The notes: generated by a model from the sequence alone, not told the origin. DNA of 64,000 bases from a virus (IMGVR_UViG_3300044624_003021:17666-81665), one strand, 5' to 3'. Shown: positions 34,565-43,038, counted from the stretch's first letter. Numbers and translations: made by a program.

Positions 34565-34851
34565 TACTGGGTGTGGGACTCGAACCCACACGGACGCAAT
34601 GTCCACAGGATTTTCTTACCACTATAGTTTTCACTACCAACTAAAAGTTGTTTGTGGTCTGGACTATACCTTCACCATATCTTACGATTTAGGTGCTCCG
34701 TGTCTAGTCTCTACACCTTCCTTTTCAGGCTTGGCTCGGGGTTCCCACTTTCGGAGGGTTCACCGAATTTACGGAGTTCTACATTCTTGATTTCTCAAGA
34801 CGCACTCAAATAGTTAAAGTCCTGAATGTCTACCTATTCCATCAACCCAGC
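34565..34851 (-). tRNA. tRNA-Leu(TAA) interrupted by a group I intron
   Basis: Exon 1 is 34817-34851 (acceptor GCTGGGT, D-arm ATG/CAT with GAATAGGTAGA, CAGGA then CTT) and exon 2 is 34565-34614 (AAAATCCTG, variable arm GGAC/GTCC, T-arm GTGGG/CCCAC, ACCCAGT). Joined they give anticodon loop CTTAAAA, anticodon UAA, 85 nt. The split between U34 and A35 is the classic position of trnL group I introns. It is the first gene of its operon. Confidence 0.9.
34615..34816 (-). ncRNA. Group I intron in tRNA-Leu(UAA), trnL (IC3-like) type
   Basis: 202 nt. The exon ends in U and the intron ends in G, as group I splicing needs; ACTT of the exon can pair with GAGT in the intron (P1 with a U-G at the cut). 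CTTGA-GAAA-TCAAG forms a P2-like hairpin. Core segments AATTCGGTGAACCCTCCGAA, CCCCGAGCCAAGCC, AGGTGTAGAGACTAGAC and AAGGTATAGTCC correspond to those of cyanobacterial and plastid trnL introns. No homing endonuclease is encoded, so it is a minimal intron. Confidence 0.88.
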
Positions 34852-34852
34852 A

Positions 34853-34876
34853 TTTCAAATAACTTTTACAAATATA
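34853..34876 (-). promoter_or_regulatory. Promoter -7 box and boxA-like leader of the tRNA-Leu operon
   Basis: TATATTTG (34869-34876) on the minus strand with a GTTG about 20 nt upstream, followed by GTTATTTGAAA (34853-34863), which resembles the boxA-like leaders of the two large RNAs, directly before the tRNA. Confidence 0.5.
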
Positions 34877-34887
34877 CAGGTAAAACC

Positions 34888-35109
34888 TTAACCAATCAAC
34901 TTTAAAACCAAAATAATTAGATTTAAAGTAATCACAGTGATTCCAAAGACAACCGCAAAACGGTACATAAATTCTTCAAAAGGTGTATTGTTATTGTATC
35001 TCATTTTTGTAATTGGTTTTTTATTGGTGTTAAACATATCTCTAATTACCTGATTTCTTGTCTCATCAGTTTTATCGATATAAGGTTTTTTTAATTTGAT
35101 TTTTTTCAT
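34888..35109 (-). CDS. Small single-pass membrane protein
   Basis: 73 aa: basic N-terminal half and a C-terminal membrane helix (VVFGITVITLNLIILVLKL). Overlaps the upstream gene by 4 nt. Confidence 0.65.
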   Translation of the reverse strand: MKKIKLKKPYIDKTDETRNQVIRDMFNTNKKPITKMRYNNNTPFEEFMYRFAVVFGITVITLNLIILVLKLIG

Positions 35110-35474
35110 TGGAGTTCTATCTTCATACTCTCCAAAATCTCACTAATCATATTATCCATTTCATAAGTGCTCGGAGGCTCAACAAGACTTTCAATTTCAT
35201 CAGAAATACCAGTGGAATCAATTGAAGCAACGATTACATTGTCCTCAAGTTCTAATTGAACATAATCACTTGAAAATTCAATTCCAGAAATTGAGGAGTT
35301 TTGTAATTGAACAAAATTATCATACAGTGCGTCTGAAAATTCCTTGAGTTGTTGTTTCGTGAAGGAATAGGTTTGTTCACCCATAACTTCTTTCTTTAAT
35401 TGTTCTACTTGTTTTGCAATTAACATAGTTTGTTCATACAATGAATCAATAGAGTTCTTTTTTTCTTTAGACAT
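35106..35474 (-). CDS. Unknown coiled-coil acidic protein
   Basis: A 122-aa protein, helical at both ends, with no recognised family. A TACATTTG -7 box lies about 27 nt upstream of the ATG. It is coupled to the membrane protein downstream. Confidence 0.65.
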   Translation of the reverse strand: MSKEKKNSIDSLYEQTMLIAKQVEQLKKEVMGEQTYSFTKQQLKEFSDALYDNFVQLQNSSISGIEFSSDYVQLELEDNVIVASIDSTGISDEIESLVEPPSTYEMDNMISEILESMKIELQ

Positions 35475-35563
35475 ATTTTATCGTTTTAATTGTGATTACA
35501 AATGTAAGTGTGTTTTTCCGACTTTCAAAATATTTATAGTAAATAAATTTTAATTTTTAAACA

Positions 35564-35728
35564 ATGGTACAAAAAGAACAAATTTTGGGTTTAGTTAGAC
35601 ACGGACTTACTTTTTTAGGGGGAATTTTAGTTGCTAGGGGCTTAGCATCAGAAGGTCAAATTATGGACATAATTGGTATGACTGTAACTTTCGTTGGGAC
35701 CGTATGGTCAATTTTATCCAACAAATAA
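35564..35728 (+). CDS. Holin-like small membrane protein
   Basis: 54 aa with two hydrophobic segments separated by a short charged turn (GLTFLGGILVARGLASEG, MTVTFVGTVWSILSNK). The pattern matches a widespread family of small phage holin-like proteins. An AATATTTATA motif lies about 25 nt upstream and a terminator follows. Confidence 0.68.
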   Translation: MVQKEQILGLVRHGLTFLGGILVARGLASEGQIMDIIGMTVTFVGTVWSILSNK

Positions 35729-35749
35729 TATTTCAAATATTGGGAATTA

Positions 35750-35778
35750 AGGGGAGTTGTTAACTCCCCTTTTTTTGT
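35750..35778. terminator. Bidirectional terminator
   Basis: GGGGAGTT/AACTCCCC followed by seven T, between convergent genes; it includes the stop codon of the minus-strand gene. Confidence 0.85.
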
Positions 35779-35924
35779 ATATAGTCGTCGTAAACCTCCT
35801 CAACAGTGAAACACTTGGTCATTTCATCTGAATTTTTTGGATACCTATATTTCCAATCATGTTGGCCACATGGTTCATATACCGTCGGTATCCAATATGC
35901 AAAATCTTTAGCTTCTTTACTCAT
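35760..35924 (-). CDS. Small unknown protein
   Basis: A 54-aa frame (MSKEAKDFAYWIPTVYEPCG...) coupled by an ATGA overlap to the preceding gene. Aromatic-rich with two Cys. Confidence 0.6.
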   Translation of the reverse strand: MSKEAKDFAYWIPTVYEPCGQHDWKYRYPKNSDEMTKCFTVEEVYDDYIQKKGS

Positions 35925-36205
35925 AAATTAACTTTTAAAATTGGTTCATTATCGTATTTCTGAATTAAATCAGTGATTTCATGTTTGATTTGGTACCCTA
36001 AAACTTGGTCGGTTTCTTGAAGCATTATCATTTCTCCCATTCTGTCAAACACCGCAACTTCAAAAGTGTTAATACCATCTCCGTAAAAGAATTCATCTCC
36101 ACCAACTACTGAAATTTCGTATCCGTTGTTAAGGGTCATTAAAGCTTGAACTCCTCCTCTTAAATTGGGGTGGGGTTCAAATACCAAATCATTGAATGTT
36201 TTCAT
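35921..36205 (-). CDS. Small conserved phage protein, unknown function
   Basis: A 94-aa protein rich in Asp/Glu/Gly (SVVGGDEFFYGDGINTFEVAVF), typical of small phage accessory proteins. Overlaps the archaemetzincin gene by 17 nt and the next gene by 4 nt. Confidence 0.7.
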   Translation of the reverse strand: MKTFNDLVFEPHPNLRGGVQALMTLNNGYEISVVGGDEFFYGDGINTFEVAVFDRMGEMIMLQETDQVLGYQIKHEITDLIQKYDNEPILKVNL

Positions 36206-36860
36206 CTTGTTTCAATCTTTTTTTACATTTATCACAAAAATCCATAGTTACCTCGGCGTCATTATTAATGGCCATCAAACATTTTGGGTTATTACAGTGA
36301 ACAAGACCTAACGTATGACCAACTTCGTGTAAAACCGTAGTTTCATCGTAATCAGTATGTTCCACAATCACAGTATTACAACGTAAGAACGTACCCCCAC
36401 GAATTTGTTGACCTTTATTAACAACGTTTTCATTGGTCACATAAATTGTTTTAACTCCGTGACGATTAAGTTCAAATATACATTGGGAAACATCTAAGTT
36501 ATTTCCATTGTAATACATCTTACTTGTCGTTGGAACTCCTTCCTCAACTATACATCGATAACCAAAAAACTTGTTAACATATTCCGCAACTTTGTTAACA
36601 TCCTTTTGGTTGTAATTACCCAATCCTTTAATTCGGACCGCAGATTCAACTTTAGGTTGGACTTCGTCTAATTCTTTTTCTTTAAGAATTTTTACATAAT
36701 GCTGAGACAAAGTGTCGTCTATGTCAGGCATTTTTTCGAGTTTTCGACCAAGACTTTCAAGTTCAGGAATTCCACTTTCGGACCATGGAACGACTTTAGT
36801 TGGTTCGTTGTTACAAGAAAATAAAGAAATAATTGTGAGGGTTATAAGTATGTGTTTCAT
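36189..36860 (-). CDS. Lipoprotein archaemetzincin (M54 zinc protease)
   Basis: A 223-aa protein with a lipoprotein signal (LFSC, Cys16). Its zinc motif is HEVGHTLGLVH-C-x4-C-x-M: His178, Glu179, His182, His188, Cys189, Cys194, Met196, then CDKC (Cys209, Cys212), which matches the archaemetzincin signature including the structural-zinc cysteines. Family members are aminopeptidase-like zinc proteases; membrane anchoring is unusual. TATATTTG is 4 nt upstream of the ATG (probable leaderless mRNA). Confidence 0.87.
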   Translation of the reverse strand: MKHILITLTIISLFSCNNEPTKVVPWSESGIPELESLGRKLEKMPDIDDTLSQHYVKILKEKELDEVQPKVESAVRIKGLGNYNQKDVNKVAEYVNKFFGYRCIVEEGVPTTSKMYYNGNNLDVSQCIFELNRHGVKTIYVTNENVVNKGQQIRGGTFLRCNTVIVEHTDYDETTVLHEVGHTLGLVHCNNPKCLMAINNDAEVTMDFCDKCKKRLKQDENIQ

Positions 36861-36926
36861 GGTACAAATATACGGTAACTTTTTTGATTTTACAAAATTT
36901 ACTTATCAACATTGTCTTCAATCTTT

Positions 36927-37307
36927 TTAATATAAAACCTCATAAATTATACATACGTCATCATATTCAACCATAACAATGTCCCCACCTTTATAGTAAA
37001 GATAAACCTTGCATCTTTTCCTATCTTCGTCAACCGCATACCAATAAGAACCATTACCATCTTCGGTAAAATATTCAGGTTTAAGTGTCTGATAGAATTG
37101 AATATCTTCGGTGTATATTGTAATTTCCTGAGCGTCAAATTTGACAAGAATATCACCCGACAATTTTTTCGTTTCTCCCCACGTAAATTTGGAATAAGCA
37201 TCATCTCTAACACCAATTGTTAGACTGACGGCCCTTGCCCAAACTTGTGAGAATGAGATGATTGTCAAAAGTGATAGGACTAAAGTTAGGATTAGTTTTT
37301 TCATCAT
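36927..37307 (-). CDS. Unknown secreted protein
   Basis: A 126-aa protein with a signal peptide ending SFSQ and a beta-rich mature part with many Tyr and Asp residues. No family recognised. tRNA-Arg lies 11 bp upstream, so both may share one transcript. Confidence 0.75.
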   Translation of the reverse strand: MMKKLILTLVLSLLTIISFSQVWARAVSLTIGVRDDAYSKFTWGETKKLSGDILVKFDAQEITIYTEDIQFYQTLKPEYFTEDGNGSYWYAVDEDRKRCKVYLYYKGGDIVMVEYDDVCIIYEVLY

Positions 37308-37317
37308 AAAAAATTAG

Positions 37318-37391
37318 TACTCCCGAAGGGATTCGAACCCCTGGCCCACAGATTAGAAATCTGTTGCTCTATCCAACTGAGCTACGGGAGC
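37318..37391 (-). tRNA. tRNA-Arg(TCT)
   Basis: A 74-nt cloverleaf: acceptor GCTCCCG/CGGGAGT, D-stem GCTC/GAGC, anticodon loop TTTCTAA (anticodon UCU) on ACAGA/TCTGT, T-arm with GGTTCGAATCC. It would read AGA, the main Arg codon of AT-rich genomes. Confidence 0.92.
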
Positions 37392-37409
37392 ATTTGTTGT
37401 TTGTGATTA

Positions 37410-37440
37410 CAAATATAGGTAGAATTTTCGAATTGACAAA
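37410..37440 (-). promoter_or_regulatory. Host-type promoter of tRNA-Arg
   Basis: TTTG (37437-37440), 19 nt, TATATTTG (37410-37417) on the minus strand: an exact Bacteroidota promoter. Confidence 0.75.
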
Positions 37441-37498
37441 TAAATTATTTTTTTACAGGTTATTTTTTATGTGACTAAAATTTCGTATATTTGAATGG

Positions 37499-37990
37499 AT
37501 GGAGAAAGTTTTAGTTCTAAACTCAGATTTTACCCCCATTAATGTGACATCCGTTTATAAGGGGTTCAATTTGGTAAATAAAGGTAAGGCTGAGATATTA
37601 AAATCTCACGAAAAACCTATACTTGCTGGTTTACAAACATTTGTTAGACCTCTTATTATACGTCTTTTCAATTATGTCAAATTCAGATACCACAAATTAA
37701 AAATTAATCGTCATAGACTTTTTAGACGAGATGACTATCAATGTGTTTATTGTGGTAGTAAAAAAAATTTAACGGTTGACCATGTCATTCCTAAATCACG
37801 AGGTGGGGACAATACTTGGTTAAATCTTGTTACTTGTTGTTCGTCATGTAACCGTACAAAAGATAATTGTACACCTGAGGAAGCGGGTATGAAGTTTTTA
37901 AAAAAACCATACGAACCAACAATATTTTCAGATGTTGTTAACCCTCAGGTTGAGTTTGTGTGGGAGGAGTTCAGAAAATCCTTCATATAA
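37499..37990 (+). CDS. HNH endonuclease
   Basis: A 163-aa protein. Residues about 80-125 carry the HNH motif with zinc cysteines: CVYCGSKKNLTVDHVIPKS, then NLVTCCSSCNRTK. The N-terminal part (VLNSDFTPINVTSVYKGF) is that of stand-alone HNH proteins common in Bacteroidota and phages. Possible roles are DNA packaging help, homing or host attack. TATATTTG lies 5 nt before the ATG. Confidence 0.88.
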   Translation: MEKVLVLNSDFTPINVTSVYKGFNLVNKGKAEILKSHEKPILAGLQTFVRPLIIRLFNYVKFRYHKLKINRHRLFRRDDYQCVYCGSKKNLTVDHVIPKSRGGDNTWLNLVTCCSSCNRTKDNCTPEEAGMKFLKKPYEPTIFSDVVNPQVEFVWEEFRKSFI

Positions 37991-38022
37991 AACAAAAAGG
38001 TGTCTCTCGACACCTTTTTGTT
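37991..38022. terminator. Terminator after HNH gene
   Basis: AACAAAAAGGTGTC/GACACCTTTTTGTT, 14 bp with a TCTC loop, between convergent genes. Confidence 0.9.
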
Positions 38023-38087
38023 AGATTTGGAATACCCCCTTTCTTTTAGTGGTTTATCCCATTGCAGAAACTACTCTGCTAGGTTTC

Positions 38088-39770
38088 TTAAGAAAAAACT
38101 TTGTCCTTTAAACCTTGTTCTGTATCGGTAAATTTTTGTCTAACATCAGATAACATAGGACAAATTGAATTTGCTAATTTTTCTTCAACCGATTGGGCAA
38201 AATCACCCTTTTCAATCATATCAACTAAAGTGTTTGAAAGAATATCATAGAAACCTCCAGATACTCCAACACCTAATCTAACTTGGTTAACGGCTTCTTC
38301 AGCGATTGATTTTGACAATAATTTTGTTGTAAAACTACAATCGGTAAATACTTTAGGAATATCACTTAATGCCAAGTTACCAATAGTTGTTGATACTACA
38401 CCTCCAACCCAGCTATCAGGATTTACTCCCAAAATTGATAGGACCTTATCAACCAATTTTTCCTTAAAGAACTGACTCACACCTTCAGTTGAATGTCCTA
38501 AAACTCCACCTAAAAAGTCAAATAAACCTTCATTTAATATCGGAGAATTAAAACCTTGTGAACGAAGGTACATAACTTCCTCGAATAATTCTGAACCTAC
38601 CTTTTTTTGGTTCTCAACTGAATCTAAATTTATGTCTTCAGTTATGAATTTAATTCTATTTTTAATTATTTTGGTCTCGTTCTCGTTAACTTTTTTTTTT
38701 GACCCTTTATAATTCTTAAGCCCTTCTTTAATTGATTTTTTTAAATCAATCTCGTAACTATCAATGACTTCTTTTTGTTCGATACTTTCATTTTTTCCCT
38801 TAACCGGCATACATACTTTTAATTCGTTTAATTTGTATCCTGCCGGACATCTCAAACTATAAGAATTTCTATAAGGGTTCAAACCATATAATTCCTCATA
38901 TTTACTCTTGGCAAACATTGGAATCTTATCTTGAGCTGCACATCTTCTAACATAAATCTTCATGTTATTCTTCATAGTATCTTCCATCGCCTTATTTTGA
39001 GACATGTGAGTATATAAAGATTGAATATATTGTCTACATAAAGATTTTTCAACATCTTGACTTTGACTATCAATTTCAACTTGTTTAATGTCTTCGTCCG
39101 CAAGTTTTGTATCTTGGACTCTCTGATACATGAAAAATGGTGTTGAAAAATATTCTGAGTATTTACCATCTTCAGCGGTTCTTAAATTAATTGAGTTCCA
39201 AAATAAACTTTCGGTTGCAGGCGGTCTTTCAATTTGGTAACCTCTATCTTTATATGATTGTATAATTTGGTCTTGTTGTGGTTTATCAATATTAATTTCA
39301 CCTTTTTGTTTATAAACCATCGCAACTCCGACTTTAGGGAATAAAGTTGGGTTTTTAGAATTTAAATCTATAACTTCATATTTTCCTTGATTTGTTTCAT
39401 AATCAGATGGTTTTTCTCTAACAACACCTTCATACTTAACCAAATCTTCAATGTATTTTTGTTGGTCAGGAGTAAATTGTTCCATTGGTGCTTCAACACC
39501 AACTGTTTGTTCTAATGCCTGACATTTCCATTTTCCAGTTTTAGAAGGTTTATCTGTATCTTTGAACTTAACTTCTGCGGTCATATCCGCATAGAAGATA
39601 ACGGTATTTCCTTTATCGTTTGTGCCATACCAAACTTTTTTACCTTTATAGTTACCTAATCTTCCATTTTTTAACCATTTAGGATAACATCCATTTTCGG
39701 CAGCGGTTTTTAGTTTTGTTCTGTCATCCATGACAGCGGCTTGTTCCGTTATAATATTTCTTTTTTTCAT
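38088..39770 (-). CDS. Large virion-associated protein, unknown
   Basis: A 560-aa protein. The start MKKRNIITEQAA and later FITEDINLD and PILNEGLFDF contain (L/I)-x-E sites of prohead-protease type. The N-terminal third has paired Cys and Trp; the C-terminal third, after LNEG, is hydrophobic with Gly/Ser/Val (GGVVSTTIGNLALSDIP). Probably an internal head or ejected protein; no enzyme motif seen. It is followed by the glycine-zipper gene in the same block. Confidence 0.75.
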   Translation of the reverse strand: MKKRNIITEQAAVMDDRTKLKTAAENGCYPKWLKNGRLGNYKGKKVWYGTNDKGNTVIFYADMTAEVKFKDTDKPSKTGKWKCQALEQTVGVEAPMEQFTPDQQKYIEDLVKYEGVVREKPSDYETNQGKYEVIDLNSKNPTLFPKVGVAMVYKQKGEINIDKPQQDQIIQSYKDRGYQIERPPATESLFWNSINLRTAEDGKYSEYFSTPFFMYQRVQDTKLADEDIKQVEIDSQSQDVEKSLCRQYIQSLYTHMSQNKAMEDTMKNNMKIYVRRCAAQDKIPMFAKSKYEELYGLNPYRNSYSLRCPAGYKLNELKVCMPVKGKNESIEQKEVIDSYEIDLKKSIKEGLKNYKGSKKKVNENETKIIKNRIKFITEDINLDSVENQKKVGSELFEEVMYLRSQGFNSPILNEGLFDFLGGVLGHSTEGVSQFFKEKLVDKVLSILGVNPDSWVGGVVSTTIGNLALSDIPKVFTDCSFTTKLLSKSIAEEAVNQVRLGVGVSGGFYDILSNTLVDMIEKGDFAQSVEEKLANSICPMLSDVRQKFTDTEQGLKDKVFS

Positions 39771-39783
39771 TCGGTTAAATTTT

Positions 39784-40737
39784 TTAAATATTCAATGAAT
39801 CAATGTCATCTTCATCAGGTGTCGGTAAATCCATATCAGGTTCAGGCATTGTTTGAGTCTGACAAATTTTATCTACATCAGAATCTTTAAACCCTGAGCC
39901 AAATCCTGCCCCTTCTAAAGCTGCTTGTGTTTTAGGTCCATATTTACCATCCGGTACCAAATCTAAACATGTTTGAATTTGTTTGATAGCGTCTGAATAA
40001 CATCCTTGAGTGTAAGTACCTTCACACGCCTTATATTTACCAACAGAAGGTACGGGAACTACTTCTCCGCCTCCTGTAGTGTCTCCACCGTCAGTAGTTG
40101 TACTTGCCGATAATTTAGTTTCATCAATAACTTTAGTTCTTTTCATAACTTGTTTGAGAGGTGTATATATATATTCTTGCCAATCCCCTGGTAAATCAAA
40201 ATCACCATCCAACGCATCTACTAAAGTTTCATTATAATTATCTAAATAAATTTCAGACATCCTACAAAAATCAGGAAATGTATCACAAGATGAAATAGCG
40301 TTTTTGATAGCTTCCTCGTCAGTTCCAAGACCTTCTATTGCGGTATATATTTGATTTACAATTCCTTCTAATTCACTATCACTTTGTGAAGGGGAACCAA
40401 CACCACCAGATGTACAAGTTTTAATAATTTTTATTGTATTATCGGCAGAACCAGTGTTATTTGAGAGTGCTAGAACTATTCCAATGGTGGCCCCTACTGC
40501 GGCTCCAATCGCAGTACCTAATCCAGGTACGAATGAACCTGCGGTAGCTCCCGCTCCCATTGCTGTCGCTACAGCCCCTAAACCAACGGCGGTACCGGCT
40601 CCTGCAAGTCCCGCCCCTGTTAAATATCCTGTATCTACTTCATTTATATTTTCAGTTAATGTCTTTTTACTATCGTATTTCATCATAAGAAGGGCTCTTT
40701 TTAATTCCTCTTCTCCTATTTTTCTCTTATTATCCAT
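39784..40737 (-). CDS. Virion-type protein with glycine-zipper membrane segment, annexin-like repeat and PG-binding domain
   Basis: A 317-aa protein. N-terminal residues include TLTEN (protease-type site). Residues about 40-92 are Gly/Ala-rich and hydrophobic, as in membrane-inserting glycine zippers. Residues about 130-190 look like one annexin repeat (AIEGLGTDEEAIKNAISS, then YLDNYNETLVDALDGDF). Residues about 240-295 match PG_binding_1 (IKQIQTCLDLVPDGKYGPKTQAAL). This combination suggests a protein ejected to cross the cell envelope. The annexin match is by eye. Confidence 0.68.
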   Translation of the reverse strand: MDNKRKIGEEELKRALLMMKYDSKKTLTENINEVDTGYLTGAGLAGAGTAVGLGAVATAMGAGATAGSFVPGLGTAIGAAVGATIGIVLALSNNTGSADNTIKIIKTCTSGGVGSPSQSDSELEGIVNQIYTAIEGLGTDEEAIKNAISSCDTFPDFCRMSEIYLDNYNETLVDALDGDFDLPGDWQEYIYTPLKQVMKRTKVIDETKLSASTTTDGGDTTGGGEVVPVPSVGKYKACEGTYTQGCYSDAIKQIQTCLDLVPDGKYGPKTQAALEGAGFGSGFKDSDVDKICQTQTMPEPDMDLPTPDEDDIDSLNI

Positions 40738-40777
40738 AATTTAGTTTTTTAATAAATATATCTTAGTTATATTAAAT

Positions 40778-41026
40778 TCATAATAAAGTATTAGCTTTAC
40801 CTCTTGTTAATTTAACAATTTCACTCCACTTCGTAAGACCTATTTGATTAGCGGGTCCTGTTCTTGCAACACCACTTTCCCATTTTGTGACTGTGGGATA
40901 TGCGGGTTTTGCTCCTCCACCTCCAGAGGCAGGAGCTGCTGCGTCCTGTTCTCCCATTTCTTCTTTATCTGATGACGGAGTAAACGATTTCATCAGAGAA
41001 ATGATTGAATCAATGTCGTTTTTCAT
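40778..41026 (-). CDS. Small unknown virion-type protein
   Basis: An 82-aa protein with a short helical start, an Ala/Gly/Pro linker and a polar C-terminus. AATATTTATTT lies before the ATG; the gene precedes the two larger virion-type genes in one direction. Confidence 0.65.
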   Translation of the reverse strand: MKNDIDSIISLMKSFTPSSDKEEMGEQDAAAPASGGGGAKPAYPTVTKWESGVARTGPANQIGLTKWSEIVKLTRGKANTLL

Positions 41027-41082
41027 ATAAAATAAATATTTTGTTATTCAAAAATTTCCTATATTTGTAAAATATTACTATT

Positions 41083-41589
41083 ATGAGAAACATATTTTTG
41101 ATTTTTATATTATCAAGTGTATTAGTATCTTGTTATAGATACGAAGAACCTTCATTGGTTAGTCTAAGTGGTGAATACATCATCGATAAAATAGTTGTTA
41201 ATATTACTGAGGGTCCTAACACTGGGTCTGATACTACATACCTGCCTGGTGATGTTTTTGTAAACGAAACCGATAGTTTTCCTCTCAATTACATACATGT
41301 TGGTTATACCAAATGGCATTTTGACTATAGTGTGGTTTCTTTTTTACCTTATGTTAATCCTGTGGGTCAATTAGAATGGTCCGAACAATATTTTTATAGT
41401 TTGGTGCCAGCATATAATCAATATGACTTGGGTTATATTGATATTAATTTGATGGAACGAAAATTGGTTCTAAAAGTTGTGGACGATTCCGCAGAAAGTT
41501 TAACATTCAGAACCACAGGTCAATGGGTGTTTCCAAATATTTGGCAACAATCATCAATGACAATACATATGACAAGGGTTGGACCTTAA
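41083..41589 (+). CDS. Lipoprotein, unknown
   Basis: A 168-aa protein with a lipoprotein signal (VLVSC). The mature part is beta-rich with many Tyr and Trp, like small lipocalin-type lipoproteins of Bacteroidota. TATATTTG is about 15 nt upstream of the ATG. It converges with, and overlaps by 4 nt, the next gene. Confidence 0.72.
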   Translation: MRNIFLIFILSSVLVSCYRYEEPSLVSLSGEYIIDKIVVNITEGPNTGSDTTYLPGDVFVNETDSFPLNYIHVGYTKWHFDYSVVSFLPYVNPVGQLEWSEQYFYSLVPAYNQYDLGYIDINLMERKLVLKVVDDSAESLTFRTTGQWVFPNIWQQSSMTIHMTRVGP

Positions 41590-41924
41590 TAAATTTCAGA
41601 TTTTGGTAATCTAGAATTATAAATCAGATAGTATTCATTTAAGAATGAGACAATCTCGTGTTCATCGATTTCTGAGTCAGAAAATATATCTTCAAAAATA
41701 TCTGAATCAAACTCTTCTTCATCTTCGAAAGACTCATCTTCAAAAAGAGTTTTATATACATCTATTTTGTCGTCCAAAAAGTTATACCCAAAACCTTTAA
41801 TTTCATCAAACCCAATTTGGTCGGTTCTTACTTCATCATCTCTATCTGAATCTAATCTAAACGTAACATCTAGTGTGTGAGTAGATTCATTCACATAAAA
41901 TGAAACTAAATCTTTGATTTCCAT
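41586..41924 (-). CDS. Acidic unknown protein
   Basis: 112 aa from the ATG at 41924, which follows the preceding stop by 4 nt; longer upstream starts lie inside the neighbour. Very acidic (FEDEEEFDSDIFEDIFSDSE). Confidence 0.65.
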   Translation of the reverse strand: MEIKDLVSFYVNESTHTLDVTFRLDSDRDDEVRTDQIGFDEIKGFGYNFLDDKIDVYKTLFEDESFEDEEEFDSDIFEDIFSDSEIDEHEIVSFLNEYYLIYNSRLPKSEIY

Positions 41925-41928
41925 AAAT

Positions 41929-42480
41929 TTATAAATTCTTAAATCTCTTGAACATATCAAGAGTTTTATTAATCTGTTCTTGTAGTGGCTCGATTTTTTC
42001 TTCTTCAATTTCTTCAAACATTGAGGTTATATCAATCTCATCAAAATCATCTTTATCATTATCTACAAACATTTCCATTTTACCTTCGGGACTTACCAAC
42101 ATCTCCGTTTCATCATCCTCAAATGTTCCATGGTCTAAATCATCAGAACCGTCTCCAATCATATCTAATTGTTCACCTACACTAACCATGAATTCTTCAT
42201 CTTCAAATGTTTCATCAGGGCCACCAAAATCGAAAGTTCGTTCGGGGGTTCCCATCGAACCGGTAAAAACATCTTCATTAATATTCATATTTGTGTATCC
42301 CTTAACATTACCTTTATTACTTACAGTAATTCCGTTTTTGTCATTGGCAAAATCTTGAGTATATAATGGTTGTTCTTTTGGTTGACCATATTGTGTTGCA
42401 AACCCATCATAAATTGTTTTATGTTGGTCAAGAATATTATTTTTCTCGGCTTGGGTCATTTTGAAAAAATATGAATTCAT
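41929..42480 (-). CDS. Acidic unknown virion-type protein
   Basis: A 183-aa protein. The N-terminus (MTQAEKNNILDQHKTIYDG, QPLYTQDFANDKNGITV) looks like a conserved module of phage small proteins; the rest is strongly acidic. An ATATTTATTT motif precedes the gene. Confidence 0.7.
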   Translation of the reverse strand: MNSYFFKMTQAEKNNILDQHKTIYDGFATQYGQPKEQPLYTQDFANDKNGITVSNKGNVKGYTNMNINEDVFTGSMGTPERTFDFGGPDETFEDEEFMVSVGEQLDMIGDGSDDLDHGTFEDDETEMLVSPEGKMEMFVDNDKDDFDEIDITSMFEEIEEEKIEPLQEQINKTLDMFKRFKNL

Positions 42481-42540
42481 AGTTTTGTTTTTCTAAATAA
42501 ATATATTGATTGATGGGAAATTATTTTTTATATTTCGAAT

Positions 42541-43038
42541 ATGAAAACTCCAAAAAAATTCAATATTTCTGTTTTTAAAGATAATCGAGGTTCATTTACG
42601 CCAATTCAAATTGAAGACCGTTGGGTTCAATCAAATTTAAGTATTAATGATAACCCATTTACTTGGAGAGGACTTCACTTTCAAACAGAACCAAGAAAAC
42701 AATCCAAATATGTTTCAGTAATAAAAGGACGAATAGTTGATATTATAGTATGTTTAAAAGGTGAAAATATAGGTGAAGTTGAAGTGTATGAATTAAAAGA
42801 AGGTGAAGGCGTATTTGTTCCTAAAGGATATGCTCACGGGTTCTTAACTTTGGAGTCAGGAACTATCGTTAGTTATTTTGTTGATGAGATTTATTCAAAG
42901 GAACATGAGGTATCGATTCATTGGATGAGTATACCTGGAGTTAGAAAAAGAATTGAGTCACTACTTGGTAGTCACCAATTAATTATTAGTGACAAAGATG
43001 ATACTGCTATAGATTTTAACGAATATATTAAAAAATGA
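42541..43038 (+). CDS. dTDP-4-dehydrorhamnose 3,5-epimerase-like protein (RmlC family)
   Basis: A 165-aa cupin with the RmlC signature: FKDNRGSFTP, RGLHFQTEPRKQSK (His46), KGRIVDIIVCLK and VPKGYAHGFLTL. Length is near the usual 180 aa. It would epimerise a nucleotide-linked 4-keto sugar. With the distant aminotransferase and acetyltransferase it points to synthesis of a modified sugar. TATATTTC is just upstream of the ATG. Confidence 0.85.
   Translation: MKTPKKFNISVFKDNRGSFTPIQIEDRWVQSNLSINDNPFTWRGLHFQTEPRKQSKYVSVIKGRIVDIIVCLKGENIGEVEVYELKEGEGVFVPKGYAHGFLTLESGTIVSYFVDEIYSKEHEVSIHWMSIPGVRKRIESLLGSHQLIISDKDDTAIDFNEYIKK

Noticed and set aside
36189-37307. Host chromosomal DNA joined to phage DNA, because of lipoproteins and signal peptides
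   Set aside because: These genes are interleaved with tRNAs, small phage-type genes and virion-type genes that share the same promoter types, with no visible junction or att repeats.
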